Origin: an uncultured Alloprevotella sp.
GTDB lineage: Bacteria > Bacteroidota > Bacteroidia > Bacteroidales > Bacteroidaceae
Length of the DNA: 64,000 nt
Reading direction: 5' to 3'
Assembly (NCBI GenBank): GCA_944322325.1
Contig: CALUOQ010000002.1
Coordinates: forward strand, 62,001 to 126,000
Shown: piece after piece, positions 52,954 through 63,109 of the stretch
How positions within the stretch are numbered: the first letter of the stretch is position 1
How the letters are laid out: every line of letters begins with the position of its first letter
Notes under the pieces: generated by a model
What the model saw: the letters and a program-made list of their open reading frames with translations, nothing else
Told to the model about the DNA's origin: nothing
Databases searched by the model: none
Translations under genes and position numbers: made by a program

Positions 52954-54087
52954 TTACAGGTCGGCGCCGTAGCAGCGGCGGCGCTTGTGCTGCTCGGTAC
53001 GCAGGTACTGCCACTGCGACTGCACCTTGTCGTTGGCCTCCAGCTCGGGGTTGGTCTCGCCGTACTCGAAGCCCATCTGCTGATAGACAGGGATGAGATC
53101 GGTGAAAAGCAGGGCGTTGACACCCTTGTTCTGGTACTCCGGCTTCACGGCCACCAGGAGCAGGTCGAGTATCTTAGGCTTGCGCCAGAGCAGGGCCCTG
53201 AGCAGATAAAACCAGCCAAAGGGCAGCAGCCGGCCCCGCGCCTGCTGCAAGGCGCGCGAAAGGCTGGGCATCGATATGCCTACGGCCACGAGCTCGCCCT
53301 CGGCGGTCTCGACGAGCGTCACCATGCGCAGGTCGAGTATCGGTATGTACATTTTGACGTACTGGTCGATCTGGCGTTCCGTCATTTGGGAATATCCGAA
53401 AAGCGGGGCGTAGGCTTCGTTGATGAGGCGGAATATCTCGTGGGCTTGCCCCGAACGGACCACGTCGCGCTTCGAGGTGATTTTCCGCACGCGCAGGTCG
53501 TATTTGCGGCGGATGATGTCGGCCACGCGCAGGTACTTGTCGGGGATCTGCTCGGGCACGTAGAGCTTCATCTCTATCCAGTCGGCCACCTTGACGAGGC
53601 CCAGGGCTTCCATGTGGCGGGGATAGTAGGGATAGTTATAGATGGTGGCCATCGTCGAGAGCTGGTCGAAGCCTTCGATGAGCATCCCCTCGGCGTCCAT
53701 GTCGGTGAAGCCGAGCGGGCCGGCCAGGGTGGTCATGCCGCGCTCGCGGCCCCAAGCCTTGACCGCGTCGATGAGGGCGCGGCTCACTTCGAGGTCGTCG
53801 ATGAAGTCTATCCAGCCGAAGCGTACCTCCTTTTTGCCCCACGTTTCGTTAGCCCGGCGGTTGATGATGGCTGCCACGCGGCCCACTATCCGCCCCTCGC
53901 GCAAGGCCAGGAAGTAGTCGGCCTCGCAAAACTCGAAAGCCGCATTTTTCGTGCGGGAGAAAGTGCCGAGCATATCGTCGTAGAGGTCGGGCACGGAGTA
54001 GGGATTGTCTTTATAAAACTCGTAGTTGAAACGAATGAAGCGCTTCAGCTCCTTGCGGGTCGTTACTTTCTTGATTTCGACAGCCAT
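52954..54087 (-). CDS. GNAT-like N-acyltransferase family protein
   Basis: 377 residues from ATG 54087 (MAVEIKKVTTRKELKRFIRF). Two GNAT-like halves: YFLALREGRIVGRVAAIINR in the first, ILDLLLVAVKPEYQNKGVNA (acetyl-CoA loop of QxxGxx type) and FEYGETNPELEANDKVQSQW in the second. Conserved in Bacteroidota, often annotated only as hypothetical or GNAT; acceptor unknown. It lies 27 bases upstream of parE, probably the same operon. Confidence 0.72.
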   Translation of the reverse strand: MAVEIKKVTTRKELKRFIRFNYEFYKDNPYSVPDLYDDMLGTFSRTKNAAFEFCEADYFLALREGRIVGRVAAIINRRANETWGKKEVRFGWIDFIDDLEVSRALIDAVKAWGRERGMTTLAGPLGFTDMDAEGMLIEGFDQLSTMATIYNYPYYPRHMEALGLVKVADWIEMKLYVPEQIPDKYLRVADIIRRKYDLRVRKITSKRDVVRSGQAHEIFRLINEAYAPLFGYSQMTERQIDQYVKMYIPILDLRMVTLVETAEGELVAVGISMPSLSRALQQARGRLLPFGWFYLLRALLWRKPKILDLLLVAVKPEYQNKGVNALLFTDLIPVYQQMGFEYGETNPELEANDKVQSQWQYLRTEQHKRRRCYGADL

Positions 54088-54227
54088 CTGAACGGTAGGG
54101 AATAAGGGGTAAACACGATTTCCAGCTTGCAAATTTACACTTTTTTTCTGACTGCTGCGCCTGCGGCCGTACGCAAAAGCCCCACCCCAGCTCCGGCTCC
54201 GGCGATGGCAGTGCCCGCCCGGCCGGG

Positions 54228-54374
54228 TGTAGTCCCCGGAAAAACAAGTGTAGTCCCAGAAAATCCTATCGTAGTCCCAGGATTTTCTATCGTAGTACTT
54301 GTAAAAACTGTCGTAGTACTTGTAAAAACTGTCGTAGCACTTGTCTTTCCGGTCGTAGCACTTGTCACGGGCAG
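54228..54374. repeat. Seven exact-length 21-bp tandem repeat units
   Basis: Seven consecutive units beginning at 54228, 54249, 54270, 54291, 54312, 54333 and 54354. Each opens GTGTAGTCCC, TCGTAGTCCC, TCGTAGTACT or TCGTAGCACT and ends in an A/T-rich or purine-rich half; units 4 and 5 are identical. The array occupies the divergent region between the GNAT-like gene and tyrS. The flanking stretches 54088-54227 and 54375-54447 show no other feature. Confidence 0.9.
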
Positions 54375-54447
54375 GACTTCGCCCGCCCGTTCACGGCGGG
54401 CCGTCAGACAATAGGGCCGCCGCCCGCGCCATGTCGGAAAAAAGTCG

Positions 54448-54455
54448 TACTTTTG
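54448..54455 (+). promoter_or_regulatory. -7 promoter box TACTTTTG for tyrS
   Basis: Exact match to TAnnTTTG, 54 bases before the tyrS ATG. Confidence 0.6.
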
Positions 54456-54509
54456 CCCGCACAGTCTGACAGACGACAACCGTTACACTCAAAAATACAA
54501 CGTACTACG

Positions 54510-55799
54510 ATGAATTTTGTTGACGAACTCAGATGGCGCGGCATGGTGCACCAGCTCATGCCGGGCACTGAAGAACTCCTGGCCCGCGAGCAGGTCACGG
54601 CCTACGTGGGCTTCGACCCGACGGCCGACTCGCTCCACATCGGCCACCTCTGCTCCATCATGATTTTGCGCCACTTCCAGCGCTCGGGCCACAAGCCTCT
54701 GGCCCTCGTCGGGGGCGCCACGGGCATGATCGGCGACCCCTCGGGCAAAAGCGCCGAGCGCAACCTGCTCACCGAGGAAGTGCTCCGCCACAACGAGGCG
54801 TGCATCAAGGCCCAGCTGGGTCACTTCCTCGACTTCGACAGCGCTGCGCCCAACGGGGCCGAGCTGGTCGACAATTACGACTGGATGCGCGACTTCACTT
54901 TCCTCGACTTTGCCCGCGAGGTCGGCAAGCACATCACGGTGAACTACATGATGGCCAAGGACAGCGTGAAGAAGCGCCTGAACGGCGAAGCGCGCGACGG
55001 CCTCTCGTTCACGGAGTTCACCTACCAGCTCCTGCAGGCCTACGACTTCCTGCACCTGTACCAGACGAAAAACTGTAAGCTCCAGATGGGCGGCTCGGAC
55101 CAGTGGGGCAACATCACCACCGGCTCCGAACTCATCCGCCGCACCCTCGGCGGTGAGGCCTACGCCCTGACGTGTCCGCTCATCACCAAGAGCGACGGCC
55201 GCAAGTTCGGCAAGACCGAGAGCGGTAACGTATGGCTCGACAAGCGCTACACCACGCCCTACACGTTCTACCAGTTCTGGCTCAACGTCAGCGACGACGA
55301 TGCCGCCCGTTACATCAAGATATTCACCTCGCTCGGGAAGGAGGAAATCGACGCCCTCATCGCCGAACACAGCGCCGACCCGGGACGTCGTCTCTTGCAG
55401 AAACGGCTCGGCGAGGAAGTGACCTGCATGGTCCACAGCCGCGAGGATTACGACATGGCCATCGAAGCGTCGAACATCCTCTTCGGCCGTGCCACGAAGG
55501 AAAGCCTCGTGCGCCTCGACGAGGCCACGCTGCTCGCCGTCTTCGACGGTGTGCCCCGCTTCGAAGTCGCCAAGGACCAAGCCTGCGGCGCCAAGGCTGT
55601 CGACCTCCTGGCCGAGACGACGAAGTGCTTCGCCTCGAAGGGCGAGATGCGCAAGCTCGTGCAGGGCGGCGGCGTCAGCCTCAACAAGGAGAAGCTCGAG
55701 ACGCCCGACCGCCTCATCACGGCCGACGACCTGCTCGACGGCAAATACCTGCTCGTACAGCGCGGCAAGAAGAACTACTTTCTGCTCATCGTGAAGTAA
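54510..55799 (+). CDS. tyrS: Tyrosyl-tRNA synthetase
   Basis: 429 residues from ATG 54510 ([20 protein letters not shown]). Class I motifs: [11 protein letters not shown] (HIGH), [27 protein letters not shown] (tyrosine site), and [13 protein letters not shown] (KMSKS equivalent). The C-terminal S4-like domain ends [11 protein letters not shown]. Charges tRNA-Tyr. Followed by a terminator at 55836-55866. Confidence 0.97.
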   Translation: MNFVDELRWRGMVHQLMPGTEELLAREQVTAYVGFDPTADSLHIGHLCSIMILRHFQRSGHKPLALVGGATGMIGDPSGKSAERNLLTEEVLRHNEACIKAQLGHFLDFDSAAPNGAELVDNYDWMRDFTFLDFAREVGKHITVNYMMAKDSVKKRLNGEARDGLSFTEFTYQLLQAYDFLHLYQTKNCKLQMGGSDQWGNITTGSELIRRTLGGEAYALTCPLITKSDGRKFGKTESGNVWLDKRYTTPYTFYQFWLNVSDDDAARYIKIFTSLGKEEIDALIAEHSADPGRRLLQKRLGEEVTCMVHSREDYDMAIEASNILFGRATKESLVRLDEATLLAVFDGVPRFEVAKDQACGAKAVDLLAETTKCFASKGEMRKLVQGGGVSLNKEKLETPDRLITADDLLDGKYLLVQRGKKNYFLLIVK

Positions 55800-55835
55800 G
55801 CCCGCCGCCCCCATCGGCGACAATTCCCATACGCG

Positions 55836-55866
55836 CCGCGCCCGGACCTCATCGGCCCGGGCGCGG
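55836..55866 (+). terminator. Intrinsic terminator for tyrS
   Basis: Arms CCGCGCCCGG (55836-55845) and CCGGGCGCGG (55857-55866), followed by TCTTTTCTT. The converging permease gene ends at 55895. Confidence 0.8.
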
Positions 55867-55894
55867 TCTTTTCTTGCCCATAACGGTGCGGGAC

Positions 55895-58258
55895 TCACTC
55901 GCTGCGCACCACGTCCGCCGGGTTGTCGCCCATCACGCGGCGCACCTGCCAGAGCACCACCGCCACGACGATCAGCACAACGACAGCCAGCACGGCCAAG
56001 CCTTGCAGCCAGCCCACCTCGACGCGCTCGGTGTACGCCTTCAGCCACTCGGTCATGGCGTACAGCCCCACGGGGTAAGCAATGACGGCCGCAAGGAGGC
56101 TCACGCCCACATAGCCGCCCAAATAGTGGCGGGCCAGCGAACGGAAGTCGGCCCCATAGACGCGGCGGATGGCAATGCTGCGGCGGTGCATACGCATGGT
56201 GTACATGGACATCGAAACGACGCCGAACAGCGTGATGAGCACCGACCCCGTCATCAGCACTGTGAAAAGGCGGTAGTAGCGGAGCTCTGTCTCGTAGAAG
56301 CTGCGTATATACTCGCGGAACGAGGTCACCTCCACGCGGTCCGCGGGCACCTCGTACTTCTTCAGCACGCGCGCCACGGCCTGCTCGGCCTCCGCCCGCA
56401 TTCCCGGCTTGTATTTCACGTAGAGGGCCTCGTGGCGCGGGTTCATCTCGTCGACCTGTCCCTCAGGCAGGCGGTAGTAGACGATGGGGCGGGGCGCCTC
56501 GTGAAACGAAGTGCGGGCCACGTCGACCACGCCGACCGCCCGCGCGGGCTGCCCGTAGAAGTTCAGCTCGCGGCCGGCGTAGTGCTGCAAGTGCAGCGTG
56601 CGCTGGGCCTCGGGGCTGAGGATGAACTCCATCTGCCCGTCGGCCTGCTCGCTGAACAGCCGGCCGCTCACGGGTTTCACGTCGAAGAAGCGGAACACCC
56701 CGGGGTAGACGTCCATGAACGCCACGGTGGAGTCGCGGAGGCCCTCGTCGTCCGGGCAGACGTACATACCGCCCGCGCCGCGGAAGCCGGTGCGCCCGAA
56801 AAAGTCGGAACTGACGGCGATGGCGTCGTCGATGCAGGCCGTGCCCTCGGAGCGGATGGCCCGCGGCACGTCGTAGAACACGTCGTCCAAGGCGCCGAAC
56901 TTGTTGTCTATGCGTAGGATGTGCTCCGTCGTGAAACCGAGGTCGCCGTCCAGCATCAGGCGGAACTGACGCCCCGCGCCCCAGAACACGAAGAGCAGCA
57001 GCACGCACACCGTCAGCTGCACGACGAGCATCGGGCCCGGACGCTGCGGGCGCACCGCCCGACCGGCGAACTGTGCCTTATAGAGCCGGCGCAGGTTCCA
57101 CAGCGGGTAGACCAGGCCCAGCGCGACGAGCACGAAGTAAGGCACAAGGCAGAGTCCCCACGCCCGGTAGATAGTGGCGCAGACGTCCGGCATACCGGAA
57201 AAGTAGCTGGCCAGCTCGAGCGCGGCAGCCGACAGCACGATGACGACGACTTGCAGCACGCCGACCTCCGTCAGCAGCCACGCGGCGTTCGCGCCGAAAG
57301 TGCCGCCGAGACTTATCCTTAGCTTATATTCGCGCAGCCGCCCGGCCATCTGCGTGGTCAGGACGAAAATGTAATTGAACAGCGCGCTCAGCACAAGCAG
57401 CGCCGACACCGCCGTGAAGGCCACCGGGTAAAGAAAATCGGTCCAGAACGTAGCCGGCTCCTCCTGCGTCATCGAGCGGCTCAGCGGCAGGAGGAAATAG
57501 TCGATGTCCCAGATACTCGTCATTTCCTCCGGCAGCGTCAGGGCGGCCAGCTCGCGCGCCGTGGCGGCAGGGTCGTCCGTCCGCAGCACCAGCTGCACCT
57601 GCCCGTTGTTCCACTTCCACGCGTCGCGCGGATTCGCCGCCTCGTAGGGGAAGTACAGCTCGGCTTGCAGGTGCGAGTGTGCCGGAACGTCGGACGTGAC
57701 GCCCGCCACGGTGTAAGGCGTCCCGTCGATTTCCAGGCGTTGCCCCACGGCATTAGGGGTGTTGAACACGCGCTCGGCCAGACTGCGCGAGACGACCACC
57801 TGGCCGGGCTGTGTGAGCGCCGTGCGGCGGTCGCCGTACAGCAGGGGCTGCCCCAACACGTCGAAGTAGTCCGGCTGCACGTTCATGTAGCCACTGAGTT
57901 CCATGACGGTGCCGTTGACTTGGCTCTCGCCGCCTCGCATCGGACCGCCGAACATGGTGACGCCCTCGGCCGTAGTGAGGCCACGGCGCAGCACGTCGGT
58001 CAGCAGGCACGGGAAGTACGACCCGACCTCGCCGGACGCCGGGTCTTTGTCTTTGCGCTTCAATTGATAGAGCTGGTCGTAGTCCTTGCGAAACGACTCG
58101 TAGTGCGTTTCGTACCAAAACCAGTTCGCGCTGAATGCGAGGCAGACCAAGCCGAACACCAGTCCGACGACCGAAATCAGCGTCTGCCACTTGAATTTGA
58201 CCAGGTTCCTGACGGCTTGCGTCAGGTTAATAAGAAAAAGTTTCATGACTGTATTCAC
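55895..58258 (-). CDS. FtsX/MacB-type ABC transporter permease (paralogue 1)
   Basis: 787 residues. N-terminal helix (TLISVVGLVFGLVCLAFSAN), a MacB-like periplasmic region (~45-280), FtsX helices (~285-430: LVLSALFNYIFVLTTQMAGR), a second periplasmic region, and a C-terminal FtsX block with RRSIAIRRVYGADFRSLARH. The first ~58 codons and the 5' flank are the same DNA as in the next permease gene. Last gene of the ATPase-permease operon. Probably moves peptides, lipoproteins or antimicrobials out of the inner membrane; substrate not determined. Confidence 0.9.
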   Translation of the reverse strand: MNTVMKLFLINLTQAVRNLVKFKWQTLISVVGLVFGLVCLAFSANWFWYETHYESFRKDYDQLYQLKRKDKDPASGEVGSYFPCLLTDVLRRGLTTAEGVTMFGGPMRGGESQVNGTVMELSGYMNVQPDYFDVLGQPLLYGDRRTALTQPGQVVVSRSLAERVFNTPNAVGQRLEIDGTPYTVAGVTSDVPAHSHLQAELYFPYEAANPRDAWKWNNGQVQLVLRTDDPAATARELAALTLPEEMTSIWDIDYFLLPLSRSMTQEEPATFWTDFLYPVAFTAVSALLVLSALFNYIFVLTTQMAGRLREYKLRISLGGTFGANAAWLLTEVGVLQVVVIVLSAAALELASYFSGMPDVCATIYRAWGLCLVPYFVLVALGLVYPLWNLRRLYKAQFAGRAVRPQRPGPMLVVQLTVCVLLLFVFWGAGRQFRLMLDGDLGFTTEHILRIDNKFGALDDVFYDVPRAIRSEGTACIDDAIAVSSDFFGRTGFRGAGGMYVCPDDEGLRDSTVAFMDVYPGVFRFFDVKPVSGRLFSEQADGQMEFILSPEAQRTLHLQHYAGRELNFYGQPARAVGVVDVARTSFHEAPRPIVYYRLPEGQVDEMNPRHEALYVKYKPGMRAEAEQAVARVLKKYEVPADRVEVTSFREYIRSFYETELRYYRLFTVLMTGSVLITLFGVVSMSMYTMRMHRRSIAIRRVYGADFRSLARHYLGGYVGVSLLAAVIAYPVGLYAMTEWLKAYTERVEVGWLQGLAVLAVVVLIVVAVVLWQVRRVMGDNPADVVRSE

Positions 58259-58281
58259 TTGTTTACTTTATTACGATCGGC

Positions 58282-60648
58282 TCAACTGTCGGCGCGCACC
58301 ACGTCAGCAGGGTTGTCGCCCATCACGCGGCGCACTTGCCAAAGCACCACCGTGACGACGATCAGCACAACGACCGCCAACACGACCACGCCTTGCAGCC
58401 AGCCCACCTCGACGCGCTCGGTGTACGCCTTCAGCCACTCCGTCATGGCGTACAGCCCCACCGGATAAGCAATGACAGCCGCAAGGAGGCTGACGCCCAC
58501 ATAACCGCCCAGGTAGTGCCGGGCCAGCGAGCGGAAGTCGGCCCCGTAGACGCGGCGGATGGCAATACTGCGGCGGTGCATACGCATGGTGTACATGGAC
58601 ATCGACACCACGCCGAACAGCGCGATAAGCACGGCGCCCACCATCAGCATCGTAAAGAGACGGTAGTAGCGGAGCTCCGTGCCGTAGGTCTCGCGTATAT
58701 GTTCGTCAAGCGAGGTCACCTCCACGTAATTCTCGGGCACATTGAATTTTTCCAACACCTGCGACACGACCTGCTCGGCCTCCTTGCGCATTCCCGGCTT
58801 GTATTTCACGTAAACGGCTGCGCACATGGCGTTGATATTGGGAAGCTCGCCCTCGGGTTGCACGTAGTAAACGAGCGCCTCGCGGTCCGAACGGAAACTG
58901 CGGCTCCGCAGGTCGACGACCCCGACGGCCTTGGCGTCCTTACCCATCAGGCGCAAGGGCCCCGTAGGGTAGTCGCGCAGGTGCAGATGGTCGAGCGCCG
59001 CCTTGCTGAAGACGAGCTGCATGATGCCCTCATCGCGCTCGTCGGGCAGATTGCCGCTCAGGGGCTTCACGTCGAAGAACCTGAACGTCGAGGGGAAGAC
59101 ATCCATTAGCGCCACGGTGGAGTCGCCGACAATATCTTTGTCCAGGCCGAGATTCTTAGCGTCCGTCATAAAACTGCCCCAGCGCTCGAAAAGATCAGTG
59201 TTGACGGCGACAGCGTCGTCAACGCAGGCCGTACCCTCGGAGCGGATGGCCTTCGGCACGTCGAAGAACACGTCGTGCAGGGCGCCGTAGGAGTTGCCCA
59301 CGCGGAGGATATTCTCCGTCGTAAAACCGAGGTTGGCGTTCAGCATCAGGCGGAACTGACGCCCGGCGCCCCAGAACACGAAAAGCAGCAGCACGCACAC
59401 CGTCAGCTGCACGACGAGCATCGGGCCCGGACGCTGCGGGCGCACCGCCCGCCCGGCGAACTGCGCTTTATAGAGTCGGCGCAGATTCCACAGCGGGTAG
59501 ACCAAGCCCAGCGCGACAAGCACGAAGTAAGGCACAAGACAGAGCCCCCACGCCCGGTAGATAGTGGCGCAGACGTCCGCCATTCCGGAAAAGTGGCTGA
59601 CCACTTCGAGCGCGGCGGCCGACAGGGCGATGACGACGATTTGCAGCACGCCGACCTCCGTCAGCAGCCACACGGCGTTTGTTCCGAAAGTGCCACCGAG
59701 GCTTATCCTTAGCTTGTATTCGCGCAGCCGCCCGGCCATCTGCGTGGTCAGGACGAAAATGTAGTTGAACAGCGCGCTCAGCACCAGCAGCGCCGACACC
59801 GCCGTAAAAGCAACCGGATAAAGAAAGTCGGCCCAGTAGGTAGCCGGTTCGCGCAGCTGGAAACCTTCGGCCAGCGGCACCATCAGGTAACTGCGCGCTT
59901 CGTTATACGTCGTGTCGGCAGGAGCCATCATTTTGGCCAGTTCGCGTTGCGTCTGTTCCGGGCGGCTCGTCACGACGATGCCTTGGAAATTGGACACGTT
60001 CCAGCCCCGCTCGTAATCCTGAATGCCCGGTTCGAGCGGGGCGTACAGGTCGGCGCGCAGGTGCGAGTGCGCCGGCACGTCCTCCACCACTCCCGCGACC
60101 GTGTGGGTCTCTCCGTTGAAATCCAACGGCTGCCCCACGACGTCGAGCTTGCCGAAGACGCGCTGGGCCAGGGAGCGCGAGATGACCACGTCGTGCTCGC
60201 CCTTGAGCGCCGTGCGGCTGTCGCCGTAAAGCAAGGGCTGGTCCATGTAGCGGAAGTAGTCCGGCGTCACCGACAAGCCGCCGCCGACCTGCACATCCAC
60301 CCCGTTAATTTCCATGGGGAAGCTCCCCGTCTCATTCCGTATCAGGAGCAGCGCGTCGGCCGACGGCACCTGTTTCCCGAACTCGTCGGTCAGTAAATAG
60401 GAGAGCCCGTCGCTCACGTCGCCCGTCGACGCGCCGGCATACCGGCACTTCAGCAGGTAGAGCCGATCGCAGTCCTTGCGGAACGACTCGTAGTGCGTTT
60501 CGTACCAAAACCAGTTCGCGCTGAATGCGAGGCAGACCAAGCCGAACACCAGTCCGACGACCGAAATCAGCGTCTGCCACTTGAATTTGACCAGGTTCCT
60601 GACGGCTTGCGTCAGGTTAATAAGAAAAAGTTTCATGACTGTATTCAC
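58282..60648 (-). CDS. FtsX/MacB-type ABC transporter permease (paralogue 2)
   Basis: 788 residues, same architecture as paralogue 1 and nearly identical to it in the N-terminal helix, the central FtsX block and the C-terminal ~100 residues. The periplasmic regions (~60-260 and ~430-660) differ strongly. This mosaic indicates a recent tandem duplication with the exposed domains diversifying. The 23-base spacer to paralogue 1 and the last 40 coding bases are shared with the upstream junction as well. Confidence 0.9.
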   Translation of the reverse strand: MNTVMKLFLINLTQAVRNLVKFKWQTLISVVGLVFGLVCLAFSANWFWYETHYESFRKDCDRLYLLKCRYAGASTGDVSDGLSYLLTDEFGKQVPSADALLLIRNETGSFPMEINGVDVQVGGGLSVTPDYFRYMDQPLLYGDSRTALKGEHDVVISRSLAQRVFGKLDVVGQPLDFNGETHTVAGVVEDVPAHSHLRADLYAPLEPGIQDYERGWNVSNFQGIVVTSRPEQTQRELAKMMAPADTTYNEARSYLMVPLAEGFQLREPATYWADFLYPVAFTAVSALLVLSALFNYIFVLTTQMAGRLREYKLRISLGGTFGTNAVWLLTEVGVLQIVVIALSAAALEVVSHFSGMADVCATIYRAWGLCLVPYFVLVALGLVYPLWNLRRLYKAQFAGRAVRPQRPGPMLVVQLTVCVLLLFVFWGAGRQFRLMLNANLGFTTENILRVGNSYGALHDVFFDVPKAIRSEGTACVDDAVAVNTDLFERWGSFMTDAKNLGLDKDIVGDSTVALMDVFPSTFRFFDVKPLSGNLPDERDEGIMQLVFSKAALDHLHLRDYPTGPLRLMGKDAKAVGVVDLRSRSFRSDREALVYYVQPEGELPNINAMCAAVYVKYKPGMRKEAEQVVSQVLEKFNVPENYVEVTSLDEHIRETYGTELRYYRLFTMLMVGAVLIALFGVVSMSMYTMRMHRRSIAIRRVYGADFRSLARHYLGGYVGVSLLAAVIAYPVGLYAMTEWLKAYTERVEVGWLQGVVVLAVVVLIVVTVVLWQVRRVMGDNPADVVRADS

Positions 60649-60671
60649 TTGTTTACTTTATTACGATCGGC

Positions 60672-63086
60672 TCAACTGTCGGCGCGCACCACGTCAGCAG
60701 GGTTGTCGCGGAGCGTGCGCCACAGCTGCACGAGCACCACGGCCGCCACGAGGGCCACGACCACGGCGACGGCCACGACTACCTCCGCCGCGCCGAGCGT
60801 CACGCGCTCGGTGTAACCGGTCAGCCAGCGGCGCACCAGAACCAGGCCGGGCAGCGCCCCGACGAGCGAAGCCAGCAGGGCCGTGACGACGTAGCCTGCG
60901 AGATACTTGCGGCACAGCGCGCCGAAGCCCGCCCCGTAGACGCGCCGGATGGCGATGCTGCGCCGGTCGCGACGCAAGGTGTACGTGACCATCGAGAACA
61001 CGCCGAACAGCGTGATGACCAGGCTGCCCACGAGCAGGCCGGTAAAGAGGCGGTAATACAGCAGCTCGTCCTTGTAGAACGACGCTATGTGCTCCGTCAG
61101 CGGCTGTATCTCCAATTCGTCCACCCGCGCGACGTAGTCTTTCATCACGGCGCGGATGGTCTGTTCGGCCTCGGTGCGGCGACCGGGGGCGTACCTCACG
61201 TAGATGGCGTCTATGTTGCGTTGCTGCCCGAACTGCCCGTCGGGCACGTAGTAGTACACCATGGGCGGCAACTCCTGGTCGAAGCTCGTCAGGCGCACGT
61301 CCAGCACGCCGCCATACGTCGACGGGTTGCCCTGAAACGACAGAAGTTCTTTCCACCGGTCTGTCCGGGCGAACAGCGCGGCAGCTCCGGGATTGAGAAT
61401 CAGGCGCGAGCCCATCGTGGTGGAGCGGGTGTCGAATCCGGGACCGTCCTTCACCTTCATATCGAAGAAGCGAATGGTCTCGTCGGTGAGGGGGCTCATC
61501 CTGACGCTGGTGTCGGCCTGCGACACGTCGCAGGCGACGAAACTGTTCAGGCTCCGGCTGTACCAGCTGGTGGCGTTCATCACGTCGTAGGAGACCGAGA
61601 CGGCATCAACGATGCCCCCGGCTCGCTGGTCGCGCAGCCGGGCCGAGATGTCGAAGAAGGCCGTCCGCACATCGCCGGGCAGGTTGCCCACGCGGAGGAT
61701 GCGCGCCGTCGTGAAACCGAGGTCGGAGTTCAGCATCAGGCGGAACTGACGCCCCGCGCCGACAAAGATGAGCAGCATGAAGCCGCAGACAGCCGTCTGA
61801 AGCACGAGCAGGGCACCGTGGTTGCGCAAGCGAATCGTACGGCCGGAGAACTGTGCCCGATAGAGGCGGCGCAGGTACCAGAACGGCACGGTCAGTCCCA
61901 CGGCCATTACGGCCACAACGGCCAGCAGGCAGAGGGCAAACACGCGGTATATGTCGGCGCAGACGTCGGCCATATCGGCCCAATAGACGGCCAGTTCCAA
62001 GCACAAGGCCGACAGCACGGCGACGACGACGAGCGTCAGCCCGACTTCCGTCAACAGCCACCCGACGTTGGAGCGGAACGTGGCGCCCAGGCTGATGCGC
62101 AGCCGATACTCGCGAAGCCGCCCCACGAAGAGCGACGTCAGGATGGCGAAGTAGTTGAACAGCGCGCTCAGCACAAGCAGCAGCGACAGGCCCGTGAAGG
62201 CGGCGGGATACATGAAGTCCTTCCAGAATGTGTCGGGCCCCGCCTGCTTCCCGGCACGCGACAGAGGCATCAGGAAATACGACGAGCGGTTCTCGGAGTC
62301 CGCCAAGTACTCCCGGGCCGCGTCGGAGTCGCCGTAGTAATAGGCCGCCTTGGTCCGGAGCACGGCATCGCTGACACGCTCCAGCTGGGCCGGGACTTCG
62401 GACAGACGGTCGGGGTCCACGCGCACCAGCATCTTGTAGTTGTAGTTACCCCATTGGAGGTCGTCGTTCGTAGGCTGCTTGGGGCGGACAAAATATAAGT
62501 CGGCGGGCAGATTCGTGTTAGCCGGCGGGTCCTCGACCACGCCGGTGATGGTGCGCGGCTCATCGCGCACCGTGACGGGCCGCCCCACGACGTCAAGCGT
62601 GCCGAACACGCGCTCCGCCAGCGAGCGGACAATGACGACGCTGCCGTCGGCCTGAAAGGCGTGGGCGGCGTCGCCCCGCACGAAGGTAAGGGGATATTTC
62701 ACGAAGAAACTGTCCGGCGCCATCAGGAAGCCTCGCGGACATTTCCACGCCTGCCCGTCGACTACGAAGTCCGAGCCCCACGTATCTCCCCAGTTCATCA
62801 CGGGCATCACGTCGGTGAGGGCGGGCGCGTTCTCGCGCAGCTGCTCGGCCAGGAGGTAGGGCTGGGAAAGGCTGTAACTGGAAAAGGAATTCGGACTCTT
62901 GACGACGTAAATGTTCCGGTAGTCGGGACGGAAGTTGTCGTAGTGCGTCTCGTACCAGAACCAGTTGACGCTGAACGTAAGGCAGACCAGCCCAAACGCC
63001 AGTCCGACCACCGAAATGGCGGTCTGGCTGCGGTACTTGGCCAGCGTACGGAGCGCCTGCATGAAGTAAGTGTACAAGAGTTTCAT
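60672..63086 (-). CDS. FtsX/MacB-type ABC transporter permease (paralogue 3)
   Basis: 804 residues, more divergent: MKLLYTYFMQALRTLAKYRS start, TAISVVGLAFGLVCLTFSVN first helix, YEYRLRISLGATF-like FtsX block (LREYRLRISLGATFRSNVGW), and DRRSIAIRRVYGAGFGALCR at the C-terminus. Same two-part MacB/FtsX fold. First permease gene after the ATPase, separated by 23 bases; likely the ancestral copy from which the other two derive. Confidence 0.9.
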   Translation of the reverse strand: MKLLYTYFMQALRTLAKYRSQTAISVVGLAFGLVCLTFSVNWFWYETHYDNFRPDYRNIYVVKSPNSFSSYSLSQPYLLAEQLRENAPALTDVMPVMNWGDTWGSDFVVDGQAWKCPRGFLMAPDSFFVKYPLTFVRGDAAHAFQADGSVVIVRSLAERVFGTLDVVGRPVTVRDEPRTITGVVEDPPANTNLPADLYFVRPKQPTNDDLQWGNYNYKMLVRVDPDRLSEVPAQLERVSDAVLRTKAAYYYGDSDAAREYLADSENRSSYFLMPLSRAGKQAGPDTFWKDFMYPAAFTGLSLLLVLSALFNYFAILTSLFVGRLREYRLRISLGATFRSNVGWLLTEVGLTLVVVAVLSALCLELAVYWADMADVCADIYRVFALCLLAVVAVMAVGLTVPFWYLRRLYRAQFSGRTIRLRNHGALLVLQTAVCGFMLLIFVGAGRQFRLMLNSDLGFTTARILRVGNLPGDVRTAFFDISARLRDQRAGGIVDAVSVSYDVMNATSWYSRSLNSFVACDVSQADTSVRMSPLTDETIRFFDMKVKDGPGFDTRSTTMGSRLILNPGAAALFARTDRWKELLSFQGNPSTYGGVLDVRLTSFDQELPPMVYYYVPDGQFGQQRNIDAIYVRYAPGRRTEAEQTIRAVMKDYVARVDELEIQPLTEHIASFYKDELLYYRLFTGLLVGSLVITLFGVFSMVTYTLRRDRRSIAIRRVYGAGFGALCRKYLAGYVVTALLASLVGALPGLVLVRRWLTGYTERVTLGAAEVVVAVAVVVALVAAVVLVQLWRTLRDNPADVVRADS

Positions 63087-63109
63087 GGCGGCAGGTGTGA
63101 AAGTCGGGG

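Noticed and set aside
54228-54374. Possible CRISPR array
   Set aside because: Units abut with no unique spacers and drift in sequence; no cas genes nearby.
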